Origin: Nitrospirota bacterium
GTDB taxonomy: Bacteria; Nitrospirota_A; Leptospirillia; Leptospirillales; Leptospirillaceae
Assembly: GCA_021838765.1 (NCBI GenBank)
Contig: JAKCCY010000160.1
Span: forward strand, 1-5,735
Direction: 5' to 3'
DNA length: 5,735 nt
Of the stretch, positions 1 to 5,683 are shown one piece after another (position 1 is the stretch's first letter; each line of letters starts with the position of its first letter). Both the position numbers and the translations under genes were made by a program. Under the pieces are notes generated by a model. The model was not told the origin of the DNA. It searched no databases and worked only from the letters and a program-made list of their open reading frames with translations.

Positions 1-272
1 CGCACAAGCCTTCCCCTTGGAGAACGCTCCATCTTGAAGCGAACAGACACAATCTTTGAAAATTCTATATGGAGGTGCCAGTCGGAACGCTCAATCGTGA
101 GATAGGAATCTCCCAGCTCAAAGGTTTGGGCTTCCCCCGGAAAAAGCTCCGCGACCGCTCCCGATGAGCGCACCGACAAAAGTGCCTGTTTCTCCAAAAA
201 CAACTCCGAGAGCAGATTTTTAATAAAGGCTCCGGAGAGCCCAACTGAACGATCAACGATCTTTTCATTCAT
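1..272 (-). CDS. Partial conserved protein, possibly ChuX/HutX/HemS-like (C-terminus beyond the left edge)
   Basis: An open minus-strand frame begins with ATG at 272-270 and stays open for 90 codons to the left edge, so the gene is 3'-truncated by the window. The start is supported by AAAGGAT ending six bases upstream. The next ATG, at 268, is in another frame and gives an implausible Arg/Ser/Cys-rich product. The visible protein begins MNEKIVDRSVG, has an amphipathic helix-like stretch (about residues 12-32), then a beta-rich part with FELGDSYLTIERSDWHLHIE (about 50-69) and VRF followed by ERSPRGRLV. The D-W-H-L-H-I segment followed by a V-R-F strand recalls the repeat of HemS/ChuX/HutX heme-utilisation proteins, but this is a resemblance from memory over a partial sequence. 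No heme ligand can be assigned. The gene is divergent from the tRNA gene and would be read from the 273-390 region. I am confident it is coding and unsure of its function. Confidence 0.7.
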   Translation of the reverse strand, partial: MNEKIVDRSVGLSGAFIKNLLSELFLEKQALLSVRSSGAVAELFPGEAQTFELGDSYLTIERSDWHLHIEFSKIVSVRFKMERSPRGRLV

Positions 273-312
273 GAGATATCCTTTATTTTTGAGTTATCCT
301 GATTCATGTTCT

Positions 313-348
313 TGTGATCGGCAATCCTCCCATCACAGGGGGATTGCC
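313..348. repeat. Two interlocked inverted repeats upstream of the tRNA gene
   Basis: GGCAATCCTCC (320-330) pairs with GGGGGATTGCC (338-348, one G-T pair) around a 7-base loop. A second dyad, TGTGAT (313-318) with ATCACA (332-337), places its right arm exactly in that loop. The two foldings exclude each other in practice, because the connecting loops (0-1 base) are too short for a regular pseudoknot. No T-run follows on either strand, so this is not a standard intrinsic terminator. The right arm covers most of the -35 box of the tRNA promoter (344-349), and the element lies in the probable leader or promoter region of the divergent leftmost gene. An operator or RNA switch is possible; neither is shown. 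Confidence 0.5.
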
Positions 349-372
349 TCATTGGGTATTTCACTCTATAAT
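344..372 (+). promoter_or_regulatory. Sigma-70-type promoter of tRNA-Glu
   Basis: A -35 box TTGCCT (344-349, four of six consensus bases) and a perfect -10 box TATAAT (367-372) are separated by exactly 17 bases. The expected transcription start is about 379-380, some 12 bases before the mature tRNA 5' end, leaving a short leader for RNase P to remove. Confidence 0.8.
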
Positions 373-391
373 GGCCATTCTGTTGACCGAT

Positions 392-467
392 GGTCCCATC
401 GTCTAGTGGCCCAGGACGCTGGCCTCTCACGCCGGAGACACGGGTTCGAACCCCGTTGGGACCACCA
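392..467 (+). tRNA. tRNA-Glu (anticodon CTC)
   Basis: The 76-base gene folds into a full cloverleaf. The acceptor stem is GGTCCCA (392-398) with TGGGACC (457-463). The D stem is GTC/GAC with the TCTAGTGGCCCAGGAC arm typical of bacterial tRNA-Glu. The anticodon stem CTGGC/GCCGG (419-423 and 431-435, one T-G pair) closes the loop CTCTCAC with anticodon CTC at 426-428, which reads GAG. The T arm is ACGGG-TTCGAAC-CCCGT (440-456). The discriminator base is A464 and CCA is encoded at 465-467. I see no clear terminator hairpin with a T-run in the 94 bases before the downstream phosphatase gene, so transcription may continue into it. Confidence 0.97.
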
Positions 468-561
468 AGCAGAAAATTGCTCAGACACTCAGCCCGAGGA
501 TGCCCCGGATTCAATCCTATCCAGTTTAAGCCAATGTCCCCCACCTTTCTCATAGTATGGA

Positions 562-1236
562 TTGAAGTTGCCACCACTCCAAACATTAGAAGCTGTCCTT
601 TTTGATCTTGACGGAACGCTTGTCGATTCCTTTGCCCCTATTCTCCTGTCCTTCAACCAGACTCTTTCGGAGCTAAAAACGGACATTGTCCTGACCCACC
701 AAGCGATGCTTGGCCTCGTGGGGTGCTCCCTGGAGGATTCCTTCCGCATGCTTCTCCCTGAATCGGATGTCAAAAAAGCTTCAAGAAGATTCAGGGAAAT
801 CTACACGCCCCTTGCGGAAAGTCAGACCCGTCTGATGTCCGGAGCACGGGACATTCTGGACTTTCTCTCGGAATCAAAAATACCGGCGGCGGTTGTGACA
901 AACAAAATGGGTGAAGAAGCCCGGATCATCACCCGCTCTCTTGGAATTTGCCCTCCGGCCCTGTTTACATTGGGAGAAGGAGACGGATTTCCCGAAAAAC
1001 CCGCCCCCGACATGATTCTGGAGGCTCTTTCCAGGTTAGGGGCATCTCCCGAAAACACCCTCTTTATCGGAGACTCCCCATGGGATCTCCATGCAGCAAG
1101 GGCCGCTTGTGTCCCGGTCTGCCTGATTCCGACAGGGACTCATCCCAAAAAGGAGCTCCTCTCCCTTTCACCCGATTTTCTCTTCGACGATCTCGGAACA
1201 CTTAAGAAACATCTCGAAACCACAAACAGCCTTTAG
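562..1236 (+). CDS. HAD-superfamily phosphatase, phosphoglycolate phosphatase-like (Gph/PpaX type)
   Basis: This 224-residue protein has the full haloacid-dehalogenase motif set. Motif I is F-D-L-D-G-T with nucleophile D15 and D17. Motif II is V-V-T-N with T113. Motif III is K146 in F-P-E-K-P-A-P-D. Motif IV is F-I-G-D-S-P-W-D with D171 and D175 for Mg2+. An alpha-helical C1 cap fits between motifs I and II (about 23-95). Length and K-P-x-P context match phosphoglycolate phosphatase (2-phosphoglycolate to glycolate plus phosphate, cytoplasmic) and the related pyrophosphatase PpaX; sequence alone does not separate them. The start is uncertain. An in-frame TAG at 553-555 limits it to TTG at 562 or TTG at 568, and neither has a good ribosome binding site. 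The ATG at 557 is out of frame and stops after two codons. The gene lies 94 bases after tRNA-Glu and its TAG overlaps the stop of the convergent lipoprotein gene. Confidence 0.88.
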   Translation: MKLPPLQTLEAVLFDLDGTLVDSFAPILLSFNQTLSELKTDIVLTHQAMLGLVGCSLEDSFRMLLPESDVKKASRRFREIYTPLAESQTRLMSGARDILDFLSESKIPAAVVTNKMGEEARIITRSLGICPPALFTLGEGDGFPEKPAPDMILEALSRLGASPENTLFIGDSPWDLHAARAACVPVCLIPTGTHPKKELLSLSPDFLFDDLGTLKKHLETTNSL

Positions 1237-1790
1237 TGGCCTCCCATGCCGGGTGACGGCATCAGACCCGGATTGGAATTGAGTCCAGGCATACCGCCCG
1301 TCTGCTGTTCTCTCGTCGGCCAGGTATGCAAATGGTTGGGGTCACCCACATCGATCACAACAAGCCTCAGGAGATGATCTCCATCCGGGACCGGCCGACG
1401 CATGGCCATGACCTTCCCGATAGCGGTCACCCGTTGGCCGGAGGTCAGGGCAAAACTGTTGATGGGCCCATCGAACCGCAACAAGACAAGACCGGATGGA
1501 GACATGGATTTTTCGGGTCTCATGTCATTGTTCAGGGGATACAGATTGACCTCCATGAATCCTCGCTCCCTGGTGTTCCGGATCTCGCCAATGGTTCCTC
1601 CGATCAAGACTGTCTCTCCGGCAATCTCCTTGTAATCCCGGATAATCGAAGAAGGATCAAGGTCCGTAACCACACCGGAAAGCTGCTTTTCTGTAAAGAC
1701 AGGAGGGTTCAAAAAAGCACATGCACCCAAGAAAGAACAAACAAAAATTGCATATAACAGCTTTTCTTTTCTATTAAAACGCCTACACAT
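1233..1790 (-). CDS. Slp-family outer-membrane lipoprotein
   Basis: The chosen start is ATG at 1790-1788, with GGAG (1798-1801) seven bases upstream; the longer frame from 1853 would add 21 residues before the signal peptide and lacks support. The 185-residue protein begins with a lipoprotein signal: basic residues R3-K10, hydrophobic core 11-20, and lipobox L21-G22-A23-C24, with lipidation expected at C24. Ala at +2 argues against inner-membrane retention. The mature part matches the Slp pattern: an N-terminal segment after NPPVF, a V-L-I-G-G-T-I-G-E-I strand, V-N-L-Y-P-L-N with a following R-P, an S-G-L-V-L-L-R-F strand, a short D-G-P-I-N-S-F linker, then G-Q-R-V-T-A-I-G-K-V and a late H-L-H-T-W-P. 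The last 20 or so residues are rich in Gly, Met, Pro and Asn. E. coli Slp is induced by starvation and acid, but its molecular role is poorly defined. The gene is read from the bidirectional promoter and converges on the phosphatase gene. Confidence 0.85.
   Translation of the reverse strand: MCRRFNRKEKLLYAIFVCSFLGACAFLNPPVFTEKQLSGVVTDLDPSSIIRDYKEIAGETVLIGGTIGEIRNTRERGFMEVNLYPLNNDMRPEKSMSPSGLVLLRFDGPINSFALTSGQRVTAIGKVMAMRRPVPDGDHLLRLVVIDVGDPNHLHTWPTREQQTGGMPGLNSNPGLMPSPGMGGH
1246..1262. other. Small hairpin just past the phosphatase stop codon
   Basis: ATGCCG (1246-1251) and CGGCAT (1257-1262) form a perfect 6-bp stem with a 5-base loop, nine bases after the phosphatase stop and inside the 3' end of the convergent lipoprotein gene. 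An alternative stem, CCGGGT (1249-1254) with ACCCGG (1266-1271), competes with it. There is no T-run on the plus side, so it is at best a weak or RNA-stabilising structure. Confidence 0.25.
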
Positions 1791-1803
1791 CAATATTCTC
1801 CTT

Positions 1804-1832
1804 TTGAACCGGTCCGACAATTCGGGTATAAT
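1804..1832 (+). promoter_or_regulatory. Promoter of the DUF4912-pspA operon (plus strand)
   Basis: TTGAAC (1804-1809) and a perfect TATAAT (1827-1832) are separated by exactly 17 bases. The expected start is near 1839, giving a leader of about 68 bases before the ATG at 1907. No GG-N10-GC sigma-54 element of the kind that drives the E. coli psp operon was seen upstream of this operon. Confidence 0.7.
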
Positions 1833-1853
1833 GCCCTCAAGGTATTCTTTCAA
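1825..1853 (-). promoter_or_regulatory. Promoter of the Slp-family gene (minus strand)
   Basis: Read on the minus strand, TTGAAA (1853-1848, four of six consensus bases) and TATACC (1830-1825, four of six) are separated by 17 bases. The expected start near 1818 gives a leader of about 28 bases containing the AAAAGGAG ribosome binding site. Its -10 overlaps the plus-strand -10 box. Confidence 0.6.
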
Positions 1854-1906
1854 AAGGGACTTCCGAAACCCGATCCAACCGAACGACTCTCAGGAAGGAT
1901 TCTCCC

Positions 1907-2608
1907 ATGTTTTCGGCAAACTGGCTAAGAAGCTCTTCCTCAAGCGATCATCTCTTGAGGGCTCCCCTTGACTCTTCCCACAAAATCCCTGAAGGAACAG
2001 CCTGGAAAAAGCCTCTTGGCTTCATAAGGGATGAATCCCGACTGACCCTTTGGCCGGTCGACCCATATCGGATCTTTGCCTCCGTGAGGATCGCAAACTC
2101 CGACCAAAGGTTCAACCACAGGGTGATCACGTCACTCATCTTAAGGGTTCTGGATATCACACACTCTCCCTATGCCTCCGGAGACGAGTTCGAGGACCAG
2201 ACCAACCATCAACATTGGGAAAGTCTTTTCAATACTGCAAGCTACACCTTTGACATTGCCCTCTCCGGAGCAACATCCTGGTATATTCCTCTTTGGGATT
2301 CCGAGCGGATATTCACCGCTTTTCTGGGAGGCTATCCGGTGGATACACCGGGAACATTTCGCCCCATTCTAAAGTCCAATGCGATCAGGACACCTTCGGG
2401 AAAGGTCCATCCGGGTGTCGGCATTTTACACCACCACTATGGACAGGAACGAAAAGAATCCATTTCCGTCTCCTCCGGAAACTCCTTCCTGAAAGGAGCT
2501 TCAGAACTGGACACTTTTCATCACTTTCCCGGCAGCTCCGAGAGACATCTCGCTTCCGGCCCCCCTAAAAATCTTCCATCCTCTTCAGAATACAGGAGTC
2601 GTGCATGA
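1907..2608 (+). CDS. DUF4912-like domain protein
   Basis: The 233-residue protein starts at ATG 1907 with AGGAAGGA (1892-1899) seven bases upstream, the strongest ribosome binding site of the operon. Residues about 44-150 fit the DUF4912 pattern as I remember it: a strand ending W49-P-V-D52-P53-Y54-R followed by I-F-A-S-V-R-I (family members often have DPYWLYAYWE-like sequence), then L-I-L-R-V-L-D-I-T (77-85), a segment with F115-D-I, and S124-W125-Y-I-P-L-W130 followed by a strand ending in L-G-G-Y. The C-terminal third (about 160-233) is low in hydrophobics, rich in Ser, His, Gly and Pro, and probably disordered. There is no signal peptide or membrane span. DUF4912 has no established biochemical role. 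The gene is first in the operon and its TGA overlaps the ATG of pspA (ATGA, 2605-2608). The family call is moderate, the coding call strong. Confidence 0.72.
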   Translation: MFSANWLRSSSSSDHLLRAPLDSSHKIPEGTAWKKPLGFIRDESRLTLWPVDPYRIFASVRIANSDQRFNHRVITSLILRVLDITHSPYASGDEFEDQTNHQHWESLFNTASYTFDIALSGATSWYIPLWDSERIFTAFLGGYPVDTPGTFRPILKSNAIRTPSGKVHPGVGILHHHYGQERKESISVSSGNSFLKGASELDTFHHFPGSSERHLASGPPKNLPSSSEYRSRA

Positions 2609-3282
2609 GCCTTTATGAGCGCTTTCGAACCATTTTTTTGGCCAATGCCAACACCGTGGCAGATCACCTCGAAGACCCTGCTGCCATGATGGCCCAACAG
2701 ATGAGAGCACTGGATGACAAGCTTCAAAAGGCTCAGGGAGAGCTGGTCAAGGCGGTGGCCGAAATCAAGCTTCTCGAGCAGAAAATTCGCGACGATGAAT
2801 CCCAGGTCGCCCTCTATCAGGAGCGGGCGGAAAAAGCCGTCAAAGCGGGGAATGACGATCTGGCGAAAAGAGCTCTTGTGGAAAAAAGCCGGCTCTCGGC
2901 CGATCTTTCCGAGATGACCCGGCAGCGGGACGAACAGCAAAAAGTGGTCTCCGAAATCGAGGGAGATCTTTCAAAGCTTAGGGACATGCATGACGAGTTC
3001 GCACGAAAGCAGTCCATGCTTTCCCTGCGGGAAGAGCGGGCACAGGCCTCCCAGGAGGTCAACAGCATTCGTGCCGAGATCGACCCCGGCCATCTTGGCA
3101 CTGAAATGAAACGGATGACAGACAAGATTGACATGATGGAAGCACAGGCACAGGCAACCAGAGAGATTGCGGATCGACAATCCGGAGCCGACCTGGATAC
3201 CGCCTTCCGGGAACTGGACAAAAAATCCCCGGATATCGACTCCGAGCTTTCCAATCTCAAGAAAACCCTTGGTGCCCCCTGA
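2605..3282 (+). CDS. pspA: PspA/IM30 (Vipp1) family membrane-remodelling protein
   Basis: The 225-residue product has the hallmarks of PspA/IM30, bacterial members of the ESCRT-III superfamily that assemble on the inner membrane and protect it under stress. It starts MSLYERFRTIFLANANTVAD, the N-terminal amphipathic helix. An E-D-P (23-25) and the M-x-x-Q-M segment typical of the family's second helix follow. A long heptad-like charged coiled coil covers about 27-155, including the conserved A-G-N-D-D-L-A-K-R-A-L turn (81-91). Further helices with M-x-x-K-I and A-x-A-x-A patterns occupy about 165-220. Length is normal (E. coli PspA 222 residues) and there is no extended Vipp1-type tail. The start at 2605 has AGGAG (2594-2598) six bases upstream and overlaps the previous stop, implying translational coupling. 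No PspF, PspB or PspC gene is in view, so its partner and control differ from E. coli or lie elsewhere. Confidence 0.93.
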   Translation: MSLYERFRTIFLANANTVADHLEDPAAMMAQQMRALDDKLQKAQGELVKAVAEIKLLEQKIRDDESQVALYQERAEKAVKAGNDDLAKRALVEKSRLSADLSEMTRQRDEQQKVVSEIEGDLSKLRDMHDEFARKQSMLSLREERAQASQEVNSIRAEIDPGHLGTEMKRMTDKIDMMEAQAQATREIADRQSGADLDTAFRELDKKSPDIDSELSNLKKTLGAP

Positions 3283-3283
3283 T

Positions 3284-4588
3284 ATGGGAAAAGGAAACCA
3301 TCGCCTGAACTCTGCTCGCATCAATCCCTTGGCTGTTTTTCTTCTCTTTCTCTTTCTATTCCTGATGCCGCCAAATGCCATGGCGGCACAGACCTTTGAG
3401 GACGGCCTTACCCTTTACCATCAAGGAAACCTGGAGGCGGCATTCAATGTCTTCAGGGATCTTCATCAAAACCACCCGACTGGTACAGGAAAGCTTCTCT
3501 ATTTCATGGCCCTTTCCTCGAACAGGCTTCACAGGCACCATGAAGCACTTCAATACCTTGACGGGGCAATCCAGACAAACCCTTCCCTTTCCTTTGCCAG
3601 AAACAAGGCTCATGTGAAAACGCTGAGAGAAAGGCTTGTCAGGGAAACCAGCCAGTTCTCTCCGGATTCTTCCGGAAACCGGTTGCCACCACCAGTCTCA
3701 TCCCTCTCCGGGCTTTCACCAGAACCATCCCATGGAGGCCATTCGACCTTGATGATTGCCATGATAGTTGTCTTTGCCATCGCCCTTCTGATTTTTGTCG
3801 CAGGACGATTGGGTGAAAAGAAAAAAAACGAACTGCAAAATCAGACCAAACGACAGATGGAAGAGACCGGGGCCAGGCTGATTGCCGCCATCGACAAGCT
3901 CAGGGAAGAAAAGAGCTACTACCTGCTCGACCACCCTGACCAGAAAAATCTTCTGGAAAAGGCTTTCGCCAATCTTGATACATCCTATGTCCGGGTCCTG
4001 ACGATCATGAAAGAAGCCGATACACAGGGGACCGACTGGGAGGACCGAAACAGGAGGTTCGAAGCGGCACTTGCTCCGGTCGATGAAGCCATCAGGCAAA
4101 TTCGATTCATCATGGAGCCGGGCAGTGCAGCTCTCCCACCATCGGGAGAAACACCGGTTCCTCCCTCCGTCAACATGCACCCGAATGCGGAGAATCAGCC
4201 TCTCACAGGGGGATCGGATCCTTCCAAGTGTATTTTCGACGGAAATGATGCCACCAATGGCAGGACCATTTCCCTCGAGCGGGATGGAAAAACCGCCTTT
4301 GTGCGGGTCTGCCCCAAATGTCTGGCCGAGATGGAAAGCAATTATCAGAGGACCGGGAATTATGCTCCCCCCCAAAACGCCTTCGGTGGCGGAATGGGCT
4401 TCATGGGTGGAGGCATGGGCTTTGGAGACATGATGCTCATGGACTGGATGATGCATTCCGGAGAGCGTCAGCCGGAGGTGGTCAACAACTACTATCCGTC
4501 GCCTGAGTCGGGAGGATGGCAGGGCGGGGGCGATCACGGCCGGGAAGATCGCGAAGGATCCATCGGTGAAAGCAGCGACCGCAGCTGA
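3284..4588 (+). CDS. Uncharacterised signal-peptide/TPR/membrane-span protein with C-terminal CxxC motif
   Basis: I do not recognise a named family. The start is ATG 3284, one base after the pspA stop. A longer frame from TTG 3167 lies inside pspA and would bury the signal peptide. The 434-residue product has basic residues 3-12, a hydrophobic stretch 15-29 and a likely cleavage after A-M-A (34). A short TPR-like helical region follows (about 36-117, with L-Y-H-Q-G-N-L-E-A-A-F and H-E-A-L-Q-Y-L-D). Then come a Ser/Pro-rich linker (122-153) and a membrane span (about 154-174) followed by basic R175 and K179-K181. Residues 180-276 are a charged, probably coiled-coil helical region. After another linker lie C316-x2-D319 and C343-P-K-C346, resembling a zinc ribbon missing one Cys. 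The tail is Gly/Met-rich (368-390, GGGMGF twice), then V-V-N-N-Y-Y and a charged end. Predicted topology is TPR outside and coil plus Cys motif inside. No good ribosome binding site is seen, so translation probably depends on pspA. Confidence 0.82.
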   Translation: MGKGNHRLNSARINPLAVFLLFLFLFLMPPNAMAAQTFEDGLTLYHQGNLEAAFNVFRDLHQNHPTGTGKLLYFMALSSNRLHRHHEALQYLDGAIQTNPSLSFARNKAHVKTLRERLVRETSQFSPDSSGNRLPPPVSSLSGLSPEPSHGGHSTLMIAMIVVFAIALLIFVAGRLGEKKKNELQNQTKRQMEETGARLIAAIDKLREEKSYYLLDHPDQKNLLEKAFANLDTSYVRVLTIMKEADTQGTDWEDRNRRFEAALAPVDEAIRQIRFIMEPGSAALPPSGETPVPPSVNMHPNAENQPLTGGSDPSKCIFDGNDATNGRTISLERDGKTAFVRVCPKCLAEMESNYQRTGNYAPPQNAFGGGMGFMGGGMGFGDMMLMDWMMHSGERQPEVVNNYYPSPESGGWQGGGDHGREDREGSIGESSDRS

Positions 4589-5679
4589 TGCGCATTCTGT
4601 TTTCGGCATCCAATGGTCTGGGTCTTGGACATCTGAACAGGCTTCTGTCCCTGGCTCTTGCCATCCGGAATGCGGAGCCGAAACATGAGATCATCTTTCT
4701 CACGAACTCGGAGGCAGGGCCGTATCCCGAGGAATTTCCCTTTTTCACGATCCGGATTCCGGGAAAGTCCCGTGCAAAAAAATCAGGACTGACCCTGAAG
4801 TCCTACCTCCAGACGGTGCGTCCCATTTTCTGGCAGGCGGTTGCCTCGTTTGATCCGCATGTTATTGTGGTGGACACTTTTCCGGAGGGGCCGGAAGGAG
4901 AGCTCAGGGCCATTCTGGAATGGCCCATCAAAAAAATATTTGTCTTCCGGGAAATCGATCCGGACCGTTGGCCAGAAGACCAGTTCAAATCCCTTCTCGC
5001 CCCCTTTCACAAGATTCTGGTTCCCCACAATCCCGGAGAAGTCCCTCTTCCTTCTTTCTTTGACACAGACGCCAGAGTCCATTTTATAGGGCCAGTAACA
5101 GCCCCTCTTCCCGTGCATGACCGGGAAAAGGCGAGAGAGCTTCTCGGAATCGCAACCGACCCGACCCTTCTGGTGACACTCGGTGGGGGCGGTGATCCGG
5201 ATTCTGTTTCCTTGTCCGGGAAGGTGGCCACTTTTCTGAGCAACCGGAAGATCTCTTTTCGCCTTGCAACCGGACCATTGGCAAGGATCCCTACCACGCA
5301 GGAGTTTCCCCGGGACAAGATCCTTTCCTTATGGCCCCTGAAACCTTGGCTGTTGGCTTTTGATGGAATCGTTTCTTCCGGAGGATACAACACATTCCAT
5401 GAGGTGATCGAGTCCGGGCTCCCATCCCTTTTCATTCCGTTTCAACGGGCTCTGGATCCTCAGAAAGATCGTATTTTACGGGCGGTCTCCCAAGGTTTGG
5501 CGTTTTCTGCGAAATCGTCGGCGCCTCATTTGGTCATGGAGGCTCTCGATCATTTTCTGGAAAACAGATCCAACCTGTTTCAATCCTTAAAAAAGACAGA
5601 AAGAACGGTGATGAGCGGTGCGGAAAATGGCGCATCTTTCATCCTTGACCATCCAATCAATGCGCCAAAGGGGACCTGA
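4588..5679 (+). CDS. GT-B fold glycosyltransferase, MurG-like (GT28-type C-terminal domain)
   Basis: The 363-residue protein has a two-domain GT-B layout. The N-terminal Rossmann domain opens M-R-I-L-F-S-A-S-N with the glycine-rich loop G10-L-G-L-G-H15-L-N-R18, comparable to the GGTGGH loop of MurG-type enzymes; H-V-I-V-V-D (91-96) is a further core strand. The C-terminal domain begins near T193 (L-L-V-T-L-G-G-G-G, 194-202). It carries the nucleotide-sugar signature around 263-285: S-S-G-G-Y-N268-T-F-H-E272-V-I-E-S-G-L-P-S, then I-P-F, followed by D290-P-Q-K-D. I infer transfer of a sugar from a nucleotide donor to an envelope or cytoplasmic acceptor. Donor and acceptor cannot be named, and this is not MurG itself. 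There is no signal peptide or clear membrane span. The ATG at 4588 shares its A with the preceding TGA (TGATG), and no separate strong ribosome binding site is evident. Confidence 0.83.
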   Translation: MRILFSASNGLGLGHLNRLLSLALAIRNAEPKHEIIFLTNSEAGPYPEEFPFFTIRIPGKSRAKKSGLTLKSYLQTVRPIFWQAVASFDPHVIVVDTFPEGPEGELRAILEWPIKKIFVFREIDPDRWPEDQFKSLLAPFHKILVPHNPGEVPLPSFFDTDARVHFIGPVTAPLPVHDREKARELLGIATDPTLLVTLGGGGDPDSVSLSGKVATFLSNRKISFRLATGPLARIPTTQEFPRDKILSLWPLKPWLLAFDGIVSSGGYNTFHEVIESGLPSLFIPFQRALDPQKDRILRAVSQGLAFSAKSSAPHLVMEALDHFLENRSNLFQSLKKTERTVMSGAENGASFILDHPINAPKGT

Positions 5680-5683
5680 TACC

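Noticed and set aside
65..268. A minus-strand 67-codon frame starting at ATG 268.
   Set aside because: It is out of frame with the better-supported ATG at 272; the product is Arg/Ser/Cys-rich and looks like a shadow, while the 272 frame stays open to the edge with a plausible protein.
313..337. TGTGA and TCACA as a CRP-type site.
   Set aside because: The half-sites are separated by 14 bases and not the six of the CRP consensus.
320..348. The 11-bp hairpin as an intrinsic terminator.
   Set aside because: No T-run follows on either strand, and its right arm contains the -35 box of the tRNA promoter.
383..388. TTGACC just before the tRNA as a second -35 box.
   Set aside because: It would put the -10 and start inside the tRNA, and no matching -10 occurs at a suitable distance.
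269..586. A minus-strand frame of 105 codons running through the tRNA gene and both intergenic flanks.
   Set aside because: It is antisense to a complete tRNA, has no ribosome binding site or recognisable domain, and its open length is explained by chance. Its end overlapping the leftmost gene's ATG looks coincidental.
2817..3381. Minus-strand frames of 147 and 136 codons opposite pspA.
   Set aside because: They mirror the coiled-coil codon pattern of pspA (Ser/Arg-rich antisense) and have no independent support.
3716..4609. A long minus-strand frame (297 codons) opposite the TPR/span protein gene.
   Set aside because: The plus-strand frame has a signal peptide, membrane span and coupled junctions on both sides; the opposite frame is rich in unusual residues, lacks a recognisable domain and is a shadow.
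4588..5679. Naming the glycosyltransferase murG.
   Set aside because: The fold signatures are shared by many GT28-type enzymes; the N-terminal loop is GLGLGHLNR, not the MurG GGTGGH form, and no cell-wall or division genes surround it.
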